Source: Hymenobacter sp. ISL-91 (GTDB lineage: Bacteria; Bacteroidota; Bacteroidia; Cytophagales; Hymenobacteraceae). Taken from it: a stretch of DNA of 64,000 bases. A program made the translations under genes and the position numbers. This document shows, piece by piece, positions 9,316 to 18,548 of this stretch. Numbering within the stretch: position 1 is the first letter of the stretch; each line of letters opens with the position of its first letter. The stretch spans positions 1 through 64,000 of the forward strand of contig NZ_JAGGPS010000022.1 of the NCBI RefSeq assembly GCF_018613725.1. The letters are read 5' to 3'. The notes beneath the pieces are model-generated. The model searched no databases and was not told where the DNA came from. It saw only the letters and a list, made by a program, of their open reading frames with translations.

Positions 9316-9481
9316 AGGCCCCTTGTACGGCACACTTCGGGCCGGGGTGCCGGGGCGGCCGTTTTGGCAGACACATGGGTGGGGCTTCGTTCTGAGGTTC
9401 GTACATTTCCCACTCTGTCTGTTATCCATCGTAATTAAGGGCCGAAGATGCTGTTTCTGCCCTTCGGCCTTCCTGTCCGCT

Positions 9482-10837
9482 ATGCTCCACCGCCTCACGT
9501 TTGCCCCCTTCCCCGATGCCGCGGCCGAAACGTGGTTTGCCGCTTTGGGCGACGCACTGGATGCTGACGGTGCAACCGGGCTGCTGCTGGCCAACCTCAC
9601 AGTTTCTGAAACGCTGACGCTGCCGGCCGTGGCCGTGCTGCCGGGCCGGGTGGTAGTGCTGCAACCGGACGCCAAAGCATCAGGCACTTCCACTCAGATG
9701 CAGCAAACGGCGCTGGCTGCCTGGCTGGGCACCTGGCCCGAGCTGCCAGCCGTGCCGGCCGCAGCCGTTGCAGGCTTCAGTGTTGGTCCCAATTCAGCCA
9801 ACAAGCCGGCTGGCTGGCCTGGCACGCCCCTTAAACACCTGCCGCAGCAACTGCGGGAGCTGCCCACCACACTGCTACTGTCCGACACCCTGCTGCAGCG
9901 CTGGGCAGAAAGCCTCAGTGAAGAGGAGGAGGAAACATCTCCAACACCATTCTGGGAGCAGAAAGCCCGGCAGCTCTGGAGCTGGCTAGGGGCTGCCGAC
10001 GTGCCCGCCGACCCGCCCTACGGCCCGGCTCCGGCACCCCTGGCGCCACCGGCCGATACAGCAGCCGAGCAACAGCGGCTGGAGCAGCTCCGGCAGCAGC
10101 TCTTTGCCGAGCTACAGCAGCAACGCCTACAAATGGAAGCCCGCGAAGCCGCCCGCGAGCAAAGCATTGCCCAGCTCCGGCAGCAGTTGGCCGCCACGCC
10201 ATCGGCCGCCGCCGAAGTGGCCGCGCTGCAGGCCCGGCTGGCCACCGAAACTCAGGAAAAGCAGGCACTGGCCGCCGCCATTACGGCCTCGCGCCAGGAG
10301 GCTGAAACCCGCAACCGCGAGCTGGAGGCCCGCATGCAGCAGCTGGGCCAGCAGGTAGCGCAGCTTCAAACGCGCCCTGCGGCAACCACGCCACCTCCTA
10401 CTGCTTCGGTAGCCGTGCCGGTGGCAGCTACCGCTTCAACCGCTGCCCCTGCGCGGCCCCGGGCGGCAGTTGCTGCTGCTGCTGTGCCGCGCCTGCCCGA
10501 GGGCCGTTGGCAGTTGCAGTGGCCGCGGGTGGCGCTGGTGCTGGGGTTGCTGGCGGGCATCGGGGCGGGGGGCTGGGCCGTGCAGCACTACGCCCGCCCA
10601 CCAGCCGCACCCGAGTCGACCACCCGCTCCCGCCCGACGCCCGAGCCCCGCGACGATGGCGCCGATGAAAACCTGGAAGCCGCTGCCCCTACCCTGTTCG
10701 ATATTCAGCCCGACACTATTCAGGTGGAGTCGGAGCCGCTGGGAGCGGCCGAGGCCGAAGAGCTGGCCCCCGAGCTTCCTGAGCTCCAGCCCGAAGAAAC
10801 CATGGATTCGGTAACGGCCCCTGCTGAAGGCATATAG
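9482..10837 (+). CDS. Single-span coiled-coil protein, function unknown
   Basis: A 451-residue protein with no recognised family. Residues 1-190 form a globular-looking, Ala/Leu-rich N-terminal region without a signal peptide. Residues about 196-296 form a Gln/Glu/Arg-rich coiled coil. A Pro/Ala/Thr linker follows, then one membrane span near residues 349-371 (VALVLGLLAGIGAGGW), then a short acidic tail rich in Pro and Glu. The topology suggests a cytoplasmic coiled-coil body with a small periplasmic tail. The ATG at 9482 was chosen; the frame is open upstream but overlaps the divergent ABC gene. It may be a scaffold or envelope-linking protein; that is speculation. Confidence 0.6.
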   Translation: MLHRLTFAPFPDAAAETWFAALGDALDADGATGLLLANLTVSETLTLPAVAVLPGRVVVLQPDAKASGTSTQMQQTALAAWLGTWPELPAVPAAAVAGFSVGPNSANKPAGWPGTPLKHLPQQLRELPTTLLLSDTLLQRWAESLSEEEEETSPTPFWEQKARQLWSWLGAADVPADPPYGPAPAPLAPPADTAAEQQRLEQLRQQLFAELQQQRLQMEAREAAREQSIAQLRQQLAATPSAAAEVAALQARLATETQEKQALAAAITASRQEAETRNRELEARMQQLGQQVAQLQTRPAATTPPPTASVAVPVAATASTAAPARPRAAVAAAAVPRLPEGRWQLQWPRVALVLGLLAGIGAGGWAVQHYARPPAAPESTTRSRPTPEPRDDGADENLEAAAPTLFDIQPDTIQVESEPLGAAEAEELAPELPELQPEETMDSVTAPAEGI

Positions 10838-10888
10838 GCGCGCTTTTTCAGGCTTCCAGCAACGTTCCAACCAACTGCTTCGGGCAGG

Positions 10889-10942
10889 TGTCATCAGTTC
10901 AATTGGTTTCTTCCCAGGTGCTTCGCAAGCTCAGGATGACAC
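10889..10942. repeat. Degenerate repeat with GTGTCAT/ATGACAC ends
   Basis: Short inverted ends GTGTCAT (10889-10895) and ATGACAC (10936-10942) enclose GCTTCGCAAGCTCAGGATGA. CTCAGGATGACA is shared with the palindrome at 62391-62489 (there with GATCAGGATGACA), so both may belong to one dispersed repeat family. The remaining sequence to 11085 holds more repeat-like debris (CCTGCTGAGCGTAGCCGAGG) and no gene. Confidence 0.4.
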
Positions 10943-11085
10943 ACTTTTGACTTTCTAAACAGCTCCAAAGTCAGCAAGAATATCCTGCTGAGCGTAGCCG
11001 AGGCATCTTTAGCGCGTCTAGCTTACGGCGGTAGCACACAAGCAGGAAGCGCGCAGAGCAGCGTACCGCGAAGAGAACCACGCTA

Positions 11086-12780
11086 TCAGGAAGGCTGATA
11101 CGCAGGAAAAACCTGCCCGGTAGGAGTAGCCGAATGTGGCAGGAAGACGAAGAACGTAGTGCCGGCCCCAAGCTGGCTGTGCACCTCCATGCGCCCCCCG
11201 GCGTTTTCTACCATGCGCTTAACCATGTAGAGCCCAATGCCCGTGCCCTCAACGTGGCTGTGGAAGCGCTGGAACATGGTAAACAGGCGCGGTAAATGAG
11301 CCTCATCCAGGCCCAGGCCATTGTCGTGCACTTCGAGCACCGTGTGGCCCGGGCGCACGTGGGCCCGCACGTCGATGTGGGGCGTGCGGGCGGGATGCCG
11401 GTACTTGACGGCGTTGCTGAGCAGATTGTAGACGATGCTGCGCAGATTTTTTTCGGTGAATTGCACGGGCGGCAGCGCCGATACGTCGGTAAAAAGCTTG
11501 GCACCGACTGCCTGTAGCTGGGGCTGCAGGTCCTGCCGGACGTCTTCGACCACAGCGGCCAGGTTAACCAGGGTGGTGGCGGGCGTATTCTCCTTCTGCA
11601 GCTTGCTCACATCGGTCAGGTGCTCAATGGTTCGCTGAAAGCGCTCCACCGCGTCGAGCATGCGGGTAAGAATAGGGCTGACATCCGGGTGCTGGGCCAC
11701 AGCAGCGGGCAGCTCTTCCTGCAGCAGGTAAAGCAGGCCTTCGATGTTGGAGATGGGCGCTTTGAGGTCGTGGCTGGCCGTGTAAATGAAGTTGTCGAGG
11801 TCCACGTTGGTGCGCACCAGTTGCTGGTTGCTGCCGTTGAGCTCTTCGTTGGTCGCCTGCAGTTGCTGGTTGGTGGTCTGCAGCTGCTCGTTCAGGTCCT
11901 GCACTTGCCGGCGGGCCCGCACCTGCTCGCTCACGTCGATGGCCACGCACACAACGGCGGTTACCTGGCCATCGTCGGCCCATAGGGGCTGGTACACGAA
12001 ATTGTAGTACCCGGGCTGGCCCGGCCGGTGGTGGGCTAATTGAAATTCTCGCTCTTCGGCCACAAACGGGATACCGGTGCGACGCACGTCGTGCAGTACG
12101 GCAGGTAGCCCTTGGGTGCGCAGTTCAGGCAGCGCCTCAAAAAAGGGTCTTCCTATCAGTTCCGCCAGCGGGCGGCCCACCATCGCGGCCATCAACGGAT
12201 TAACAATATCAAATACGTAGTCCTCGCCCCGAAACACGCCTACGGCCACCGGCGCCTGGGCAAACACAGCTTGCAGTTGCTGGCGCTCGGCTTCGCGCTG
12301 CTGGCGGGCTTCCACTTGCTCCGTTACGTCAAAAGCAAACACGGAAACGCCGGTGATGACGCCCCCTTCGCGGTAAGCCTGGTAAGTGAAGTTGAAGTAG
12401 GCCGGGCGCGCCGGCTGTCCCGCCGGTGGTGGCGGCGTAAACAGCAGCTCCTTGCCAAAGAAGGTTTCGCCGCTCCGGTACACTTCGTCCAGCAGCGCCG
12501 CAAAGCCTTGTTCCACCATCTCCGGGGCCACCTCGGCCACCTCATGCCCCATTAGCGACCGACCAGGAAAAAACCGCTGATACGCCGGATTCACGTATTC
12601 GTACCGGTGGCCGGGCCCACGCATCAGCGCCACCAAAGCCTCCGTCTGGGCATATATCTGGAACAAATCCTGCTGCTCCCGGGCCTTCCACCGGGCAGCG
12701 GCCAGCACTTCGGCTTGGAGCGCTTCGGCGCGCTGCCGGGCCCGTACCCGCTCGGTCACGTTCACGGCAAAGCTCATCAC
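11086..12780 (-). CDS. Sensor histidine kinase, 3' part of a gene split by TAG
   Basis: The C-terminal 564 residues of a multi-PAS sensor kinase. It begins inside the last strand of a PAS domain (SFAVNVTERVRARQ), followed by two more PAS domains ending FAFDVTEQVEARQ and CVAIDVSEQVRARR. A Gln/Asn-rich coiled coil then leads to HisKA with the phosphoacceptor His in YTASHDLKAPISN, and the ATPase has NLLSNAVKYRHP (N box), VHDNGLGLD (G1) and GTGIGLYMVKRM (G2). All kinase motifs look intact. It has no own promoter-like start: GTG at 12780 or ATG at 12777 lies in frame just after the TAG ending the upstream frame, so expression would need reinitiation or readthrough. No response regulator is adjacent. 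Confidence 0.75.
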   Translation of the reverse strand: MMSFAVNVTERVRARQRAEALQAEVLAAARWKAREQQDLFQIYAQTEALVALMRGPGHRYEYVNPAYQRFFPGRSLMGHEVAEVAPEMVEQGFAALLDEVYRSGETFFGKELLFTPPPPAGQPARPAYFNFTYQAYREGGVITGVSVFAFDVTEQVEARQQREAERQQLQAVFAQAPVAVGVFRGEDYVFDIVNPLMAAMVGRPLAELIGRPFFEALPELRTQGLPAVLHDVRRTGIPFVAEEREFQLAHHRPGQPGYYNFVYQPLWADDGQVTAVVCVAIDVSEQVRARRQVQDLNEQLQTTNQQLQATNEELNGSNQQLVRTNVDLDNFIYTASHDLKAPISNIEGLLYLLQEELPAAVAQHPDVSPILTRMLDAVERFQRTIEHLTDVSKLQKENTPATTLVNLAAVVEDVRQDLQPQLQAVGAKLFTDVSALPPVQFTEKNLRSIVYNLLSNAVKYRHPARTPHIDVRAHVRPGHTVLEVHDNGLGLDEAHLPRLFTMFQRFHSHVEGTGIGLYMVKRMVENAGGRMEVHSQLGAGTTFFVFLPHSATPTGQVFPAYQPS

Positions 12781-12789
12781 GCCTTCTAT

Positions 12790-14055
12790 CTACCCGGCCG
12801 CGTCGTAGGTGGGCTGCACGGTCATGTCGAAAAACTCCTCGTGCATCTCCCCGTTGCCGTGCAGGTCGAGGCGGCGGGACTCCTCCGGGGCGTACGCGGC
12901 CTCGCCGGTGCGGTACACGCGCTCAAACAACGCGTGCTGGGCATCGGGCAACTCGGGCAGGGCCTGGCGCCGCGGCAGGCCCAGGAACGGGCGGTGGGGC
13001 ATTACGCGCTGGGAGGCAGGGTGCACCAGAGTCCATACCAGGTTGGGGCCGGAAAACAGGTTGATGTGGGCCGGGGCCTGGCCGAAGAGGCGCAGCAGGC
13101 GGTTGCGCTGCTCCTCTACCTCGGCCCGGACGGCTTCCAGCTCTGCGGTGCGCTGCTGCACGCGGGCTTCCAGCTCATCGTTGAGCTGCTGCACCTGCTG
13201 GCGGGCTCGCACTTGTTCAGTTACATCGTAGCTGAAATCCAGCACCCCGTCGATTTCGCCCCGGACGTTGTGCAGCGGGTGCAGGGAAAGCTCAAAGAAG
13301 AGCTGCTCCGGCCGGCCGTTGCCGGCAAAGTCAAACCAGCCTTCCATCTCGTGGCCGTAGTACGGCTCCCCGGTTTGGTATACCTGGTCGAAGAGGGCAA
13401 CAACCCCCAAGCCCTCGGCTTCGGGCATGCCTTCGCGAAACGGCCGCCCCAAAAAGGAACGGTGCGGAAACATGCGCTGATAATTGGGACTGACAAACTG
13501 GTAGACGTGGTCGGGGCCGTGGTAAACGGCTACCTGGGCGGGCAGCTGCATGAGCACGTTGTAGAGGCGCTGGCGTTGCGTTTCGGCCTCGGCCTGGGCG
13601 ACCTGCTCGCGGGCCTGGCTTTCGCGCAGCCCCTGCTCGGCCCGCCAGCTGGCGGTAATGTCTTGCACCGACTGAATAATGAACCGCACCTGCCCGGCGT
13701 CGTCGAACACCGGCGTGTGGCGCGGCTTCCAGTAGCGCTCCAGAAACCGGCCGGGGCGCGACTGGTCCGGCACGTCGTAGTGCTGCGGGGCCATGTCGTG
13801 CGGCTGCCTGGTGGCCATCACCTGGGCCAGGGAGGCCCGCACGTTGGCCACGGCGTTGGCGTCGGGGGTATCAGGGTTGTCCGGAAAGGCATCGAAGATG
13901 AACTGCCCCACAATGATGTCCCGCTGGGTCTGCGCTGCGGCCAGATAGTCGTCGCTGACGGCTACAACAACCCATTCCGGCGAGAGCAACAGCGTGGCGC
14001 CAGGCTGGGCGTTGAAAACGGGCAGCAAGTCGAAGGGTAATAGAGCCTGGGGCAT
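12790..14055 (-). CDS. Multi-PAS sensor protein, 5' part of the same split kinase gene
   Basis: A 421-residue product made of PAS domains without a kinase. It has PAS 1 (about 10-130, ending FIIQSVQDITASWRAE), PAS 2 (about 150-270, ending LDFSYDVTEQVRARQ), a coiled coil, and most of PAS 3, which stops at TVQPTYDAAG. The following in-frame codons after TAG read IEGV and then MSFAVNVTERVRARQ, exactly the missing end of PAS 3. The two frames thus form one 990-codon kinase gene with a nonsense codon. The ATG at 14055 (MPQALLPFDLLPVF) is chosen because PAS 1 starts soon after. No membrane span is seen, so the intact kinase would be cytosolic. Confidence 0.72.
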   Translation of the reverse strand: MPQALLPFDLLPVFNAQPGATLLLSPEWVVVAVSDDYLAAAQTQRDIIVGQFIFDAFPDNPDTPDANAVANVRASLAQVMATRQPHDMAPQHYDVPDQSRPGRFLERYWKPRHTPVFDDAGQVRFIIQSVQDITASWRAEQGLRESQAREQVAQAEAETQRQRLYNVLMQLPAQVAVYHGPDHVYQFVSPNYQRMFPHRSFLGRPFREGMPEAEGLGVVALFDQVYQTGEPYYGHEMEGWFDFAGNGRPEQLFFELSLHPLHNVRGEIDGVLDFSYDVTEQVRARQQVQQLNDELEARVQQRTAELEAVRAEVEEQRNRLLRLFGQAPAHINLFSGPNLVWTLVHPASQRVMPHRPFLGLPRRQALPELPDAQHALFERVYRTGEAAYAPEESRRLDLHGNGEMHEEFFDMTVQPTYDAAG

Positions 14056-14760
14056 GTAAGAGCTATAGGATAGAAGTAGGCATACGAAGGTCGTGGCTGG
14101 ACAGGGAAAGTCCGGACGAAAAGAGCGTCCGACACGCGCCCATGCCAGTATACCCCTCCACAATATGCTGCCATTCGGACAACTTGCACAAAGCAGGCAC
14201 ACAATACTCCTCGCTTGCGCCCTTCATGCCAGACGAGCAGCAGCAGCTGTACTTCATCTGCCGCCCCCCATTATTTCCTCTGTGCGGCAGCAGAAAGGTT
14301 ACTCAGCAGAATGCAGGTCGTTTTCCAACCATACCTCCAAAGGCGCTGACCTTATTGAGCCGCAAGATGCCCCGGACCTGTTCTCCCGTTCATTAGGCGA
14401 AGTGCACCAGCCGCGCCAGTCAGCCGCACCTGGCGTGCTCACAGGCTCGCCACACCGCCTGCTGCTCGCTGCCATTCGCCAGCCGCTGACGGGCCATATC
14501 AACGCGCTACGGCAATGGCCTTTTGGCTGCGCCGAAACGGTTTTTTATGCGCAGTCATGGCGCTTTTTTCTCTGCTTATTGCGTTACGCAGCGTGTAATA
14601 GTAGGCCCTTCATACCACATCCACCTGATTCGCTTGGTATCTTTACTACTTGATAGTACGCACTGGCTGGAGTTGCGCTTCGGAACAAGCCTTCCCGAAT
14701 AGCCAGCCGAAAAAGTGCCTGACATCAGCTCCCCAGCAACTTTAGCACCCCCGTTTGCCC
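14056..14760. other. 705-base divergent gap without a supported gene
   Basis: The region separates the PAS kinase (minus) from dnaE (plus). A 186-codon open frame exists on the plus strand (14093-14653), but its product is Arg/Ser/Pro/His-rich without domain-like pattern and is probably spurious. A TATCTTTA octamer near 14638, one base from the -7 consensus, could be part of the dnaE promoter, leaving a leader of about 115 bases. Nothing else was recognised. Confidence 0.5.
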
Positions 14761-17700
14761 ATGCCCGTTTTCTCGCACCTGCACTCGCACACCCAGTATT
14801 CGCTGCTCGATGGGCAGGCCTCCATTTCGGGCCTGATGAAAAAGGCCCAGGCCGACGGCATGCCGGCCGTGGCCCTCACCGACCACGGCAACATGTTCGG
14901 GGCATTCAACTTCGTGGCCGAGGCCAACAAGTACAACGTGAAGCCCATTGTGGGCTGCGAGTTCTACATGGTGGCCGACCGCCACAAAAAGGCGTTCAGT
15001 CGCGAAAAGGGCGAGCGGGACAAGCGTTACCACCAGCTGCTGCTGGCTAAAGACCAGGACGGCTACCACAACCTGAGCAAGCTCTGCTCGATGAGCTTTA
15101 TCGAGGGCGTGTACAGCAAGTTCCCGCGCATCGATAAGGAGCTGCTGCTCAAGTACCACAAGGGCCTGATTGCCACCAGCTGCTGCATCGGCGCCGAGAT
15201 TCCGCAGGCCATTCTGTTCGAGAGTGAGGCCAAGGCGGAGGAATTGCTGAAGTGGTGGATTGACGTATTCGAGGACGATTACTACATCGAGATTCAGCGC
15301 CACGGGCTGATGAACTTCGACGGCACCGGCAAAAGCCAGGAAGACGTGAACCAGGTGCTGCTGGGGCTGGCCAAAAAGTACAACGTCAAGGTTATCTGCA
15401 CCAACGACTCGCACTACGTCGACCAGACCGACTTCGCGCCGCACGATATTCTGCTGTGCGTGAACACCGGCGAGGAGCACAGCATCCCGGTGGGCGACTT
15501 CCAGACCCAGTATTTCCGGTTGATTTCCCAGGACAACAAAGTCCTCTACGACCACCTCGACAACCTGCGGCCCCTGGCGGGCCAGGATGCCGCCGTGCGC
15601 CGCCAGCTCCAGCGCATCGATGAGGAGGCCCAGGCCCCGCGGCCCAAGTCGCGCTTCGGCTTCGCCAACGACCAGTTCTACTTCAAGAGCCAGGCCGAGA
15701 TGAACGCGTTGTTCGCCGACGTGCCGGAAAGCGTGGACAACACGAACGAAATCGTGGACAAAATCACGCCGCCCAAGCTGCAGCGCGATATTCTGCTGCC
15801 CAACTTCCCCATTCCGGCCGAGCATGCCAACGCCGACGCTTTCCTTCGCCACCTCACCTACAAGGGCGCGTTCGAGGGCGACAAGCGCCGCTACTCCGAG
15901 CGCACGCCCGAAATTGAAGAGCGGCTCGACTACGAGCTGCGCGTGATTGAGACGATGGGCTTTGCCGGCTACTTCCTCATCACCCAGGATTTTATCAACC
16001 ACGGCCGCAACAATGGCGTGGCCATCGGGCCGGGCCGGGGCTCGGCCGCCGGTTCGGCCGTGGCCTACTGCGTGGGCATCACCAACATCGACCCCATTAA
16101 GTACTCGCTGCTGTTCGAGCGTTTCCTGAATCCCGAGCGCGTGTCGATGCCCGATATCGACATCGACTTCGACGACGTGAACCGCCAGCGCGTGATTGAC
16201 TACGTGGTGGACAAGTACGGCAAAACTCAGGTGGCCCAGATTATCACCTTCGGCACGATGGCCGCCAAAAGCAGCATCAAGGACGTGTCGCGGGTGATGG
16301 ATTTGCCGCTGCCGGTGGCCAACGACCTCGTGAAAATGGTGCCCGACCAGGTGGGCACCACGCTCACCAAAGCCTTCGCCGAAAACCAGGAGCTCGACAT
16401 GATTCGGCGCGACGACGCGCCTGATAACCTGCGGGGCCACATTCTGCGCCTCGCCACCCAGCTCGAAGGCTCGGTGCGCAACACCGGCATCCACGCCGCC
16501 GGCGTCATCATCGCCCCCGACGACATCACCAAGTACATTCCGGTTTCGACTTCCAAGGATTCGGACCTGCTCATCACCCAGTTCGACGGCAAGGTGATTG
16601 AGAGTGCCGGGATGCTGAAAATGGACTTCCTGGGCCTGAAGACGCTCACGATTATCGTGGACGCCATCAACCTGATTGAGAAAAACCACGGCATCAAAAT
16701 CGACATCGACGAGATTCCGATTGACGACCTGAAAACCTACGAGCTCTACCAGCGCGGCGACACCATCGGCACGTTCCAGTTCGAGAGCGAGGGCATGCGC
16801 ATGTACCTCAAGGACCTCAAGCCCACCAACATCGAGGACCTGATTGCCATGAACGCGCTGTACCGGCCGGGTCCGATGCAGTTCATCCCCAACTTCATCA
16901 ACCGCAAGCATGGCCGCGAGGACGTGGACTACCCGCACGAGCTGCTGGAACCCATCCTGAACTACTCGCAGGGCATTATGGTGTACCAGGAGCAGATTAT
17001 GCAGGCGGCCCAGATTCTGGCCGGCTACTCGCTGGGCGGCGCCGACTTGCTGCGCCGGGCGATGGGCAAAAAGGACATGAAGAAGATGGCCCAGGAGCGG
17101 GAGAAATTCTGCGAGGGCGCCAAAAACCTGCACGGCATTGCGGCCAAAAAGGCCAACGAGGTGTTCGACGTGATGGAGAAGTTCGCGGCCTACGGCTTCA
17201 ACCGCTCCCACTCGGCCGCCTACTCGCTGGTGGCTTACCAGACCGGCTACCTCAAGGCCCACTACCCGGCCGAGTACATGGCCGCCGTGCTCACCAACAA
17301 CATGGGCGATATTAAGAAGGTGACCTTCTTTATCGAGGAAGCCCGCAAGCAGAACGTGGCCGTGCTTGGGCCCGACGTCAACGAATCCATCCTCAAGTTC
17401 AACGTGAACAAGCAGGGCCAGATTCGCTTCGGTATGGCGGCCGTGAAGGGCGCAGGCGAGGCGGCGGTGGAGGAAATCGTGCAGGAGCGTGACCAGAACG
17501 GCCCTTATGGCGACATTTTCGACTTCTCGCGCCGCGTGAACCTGCGGGCCGTGAACAAGAAAACCTTCGAGAGTCTGGCCCAGGCCGGCGCCTTCGACTC
17601 GTTCGACCGTTACCACCGCCGCCAGTTTATGGAAGCGCCCGGCAACGACCAGAGCCTGATTGAGAAGGCCATGAAAGTGGGCCAGCAGCACCAGGCGGCC

Positions 17701-18444
17701 AAGGAGTCGGCGCAGCAAAGCCTGTTTGGTGGCGGCGGGGGCGAAATGGCCATTCCGATGCCCAAAATCCAGGATATGGAGCCCTGGAGCCCCACCGAGA
17801 AGCTACGCCGCGAAAAGGAAGTGGTCGGCTTCTACCTCTCGGGCCACCCGCTCGACGACTTCAAGCTGGAAATCGACTCGTACTGCACCTGTGGGCTGGA
17901 TAAGATTGAAAGCTACAAGAACCGCGACATTACGGTGGCCGGGCTGATTTCCAACGTGCTGTTCAAAACCACCAAAACCGGCCAGCCCTTCGTCAGCTTC
18001 AACATCGAAGACTACGAATCCAGCCTCAACCTCGCGTTATTCCGCGACGACTACTCGAAGTTCTCGGCCCTGATAAACCCGCGCAACTACGACAAGGAGC
18101 AGGTGCCACCCATGTTCATCCGGGGCAAGTACGCCCAGCGCTTCCGCGACTCCGACCAGTTCGAGTTTAAAATTATGACGATGGAGCCGCTGTTCAACGT
18201 GGCCGAGAAGCTCTCCAACGGCGTGCGTGTGCAGCTGGATTTGCGCACCATCACCGAGCCGTTCATGGACCGTTTCATGGAAGCTGTGGAAGGCGCCGCC
18301 GGCTCGAAAAAGCTCGAAATCAAGTTCGCCGAGCCTCATGAACACCTAGCAGTGGACACCTACTCGCGCCGCTACCGCATCGAGCCCAAGGAGTTTATCC
18401 GCAAGATGCGCGAGATGGAAATCGAGGCCTGCCAGCTGATATAA
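14761..18444 (+). CDS. dnaE: DNA polymerase III alpha subunit
   Basis: The 1227-residue replicative polymerase subunit. The N-terminal PHP domain starts HLHSHTQYSLLDG and has LTDHGNMFG. The polymerase core shows GPGRGSAAGSAVAYC (near 421), PDIDIDFDD with catalytic aspartates (near 463), and FAAYGFNRSHSAAYSLVAYQ (near 815). A helix-hairpin-helix follows (MAAVKGAGEAAVEEI, near 890), then an OB fold (ITVAGLISNVLFKTTKTGQP, near 1057) and a short C-terminal tail. This order is DnaE, not PolC: there is no inserted exonuclease. The ATG at 14761 is used because a TTG two codons earlier gives an unlikely start. It stands alone, without dnaN or accA beside it. Confidence 0.97.
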   Translation: MPVFSHLHSHTQYSLLDGQASISGLMKKAQADGMPAVALTDHGNMFGAFNFVAEANKYNVKPIVGCEFYMVADRHKKAFSREKGERDKRYHQLLLAKDQDGYHNLSKLCSMSFIEGVYSKFPRIDKELLLKYHKGLIATSCCIGAEIPQAILFESEAKAEELLKWWIDVFEDDYYIEIQRHGLMNFDGTGKSQEDVNQVLLGLAKKYNVKVICTNDSHYVDQTDFAPHDILLCVNTGEEHSIPVGDFQTQYFRLISQDNKVLYDHLDNLRPLAGQDAAVRRQLQRIDEEAQAPRPKSRFGFANDQFYFKSQAEMNALFADVPESVDNTNEIVDKITPPKLQRDILLPNFPIPAEHANADAFLRHLTYKGAFEGDKRRYSERTPEIEERLDYELRVIETMGFAGYFLITQDFINHGRNNGVAIGPGRGSAAGSAVAYCVGITNIDPIKYSLLFERFLNPERVSMPDIDIDFDDVNRQRVIDYVVDKYGKTQVAQIITFGTMAAKSSIKDVSRVMDLPLPVANDLVKMVPDQVGTTLTKAFAENQELDMIRRDDAPDNLRGHILRLATQLEGSVRNTGIHAAGVIIAPDDITKYIPVSTSKDSDLLITQFDGKVIESAGMLKMDFLGLKTLTIIVDAINLIEKNHGIKIDIDEIPIDDLKTYELYQRGDTIGTFQFESEGMRMYLKDLKPTNIEDLIAMNALYRPGPMQFIPNFINRKHGREDVDYPHELLEPILNYSQGIMVYQEQIMQAAQILAGYSLGGADLLRRAMGKKDMKKMAQEREKFCEGAKNLHGIAAKKANEVFDVMEKFAAYGFNRSHSAAYSLVAYQTGYLKAHYPAEYMAAVLTNNMGDIKKVTFFIEEARKQNVAVLGPDVNESILKFNVNKQGQIRFGMAAVKGAGEAAVEEIVQERDQNGPYGDIFDFSRRVNLRAVNKKTFESLAQAGAFDSFDRYHRRQFMEAPGNDQSLIEKAMKVGQQHQAAKESAQQSLFGGGGGEMAIPMPKIQDMEPWSPTEKLRREKEVVGFYLSGHPLDDFKLEIDSYCTCGLDKIESYKNRDITVAGLISNVLFKTTKTGQPFVSFNIEDYESSLNLALFRDDYSKFSALINPRNYDKEQVPPMFIRGKYAQRFRDSDQFEFKIMTMEPLFNVAEKLSNGVRVQLDLRTITEPFMDRFMEAVEGAAGSKKLEIKFAEPHEHLAVDTYSRRYRIEPKEFIRKMREMEIEACQLI

Positions 18445-18548
18445 ACCCCTGATTTTATTGATTTTACGTTGATTAGGCTGATTTTTACTGCCGCTATAGC
18501 TCCGTGGAGTCGTAGCGGCGGCTCGCTTATCCTGCTACACGTTTCGAG

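Noticed and set aside
8002..9438. A 478-codon frame on the plus strand opposite the ABC transporter
   Set aside because: Antisense to a protein with all ABC motifs; product is Gln/His/Arg-rich.
12790..12792. TAG as a sense codon (recoding)
   Set aside because: TAG ends other genes here, such as the glycosyltransferase, the trxA-like thioredoxin and the 1353 lipoprotein genes, so reassignment is unlikely; a mutation or reinitiation is simpler.
14093..14653. A 186-codon open frame in the gap before dnaE
   Set aside because: Composition lacks domain-like structure and no promoter or RBS supports it.
14725..17718. A 997-codon open frame on the minus strand inside dnaE
   Set aside because: It is antisense to a well-defined DnaE; the product is His/Val/Leu-rich and matches no pattern. 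Long antisense frames are common in GC-rich genes.
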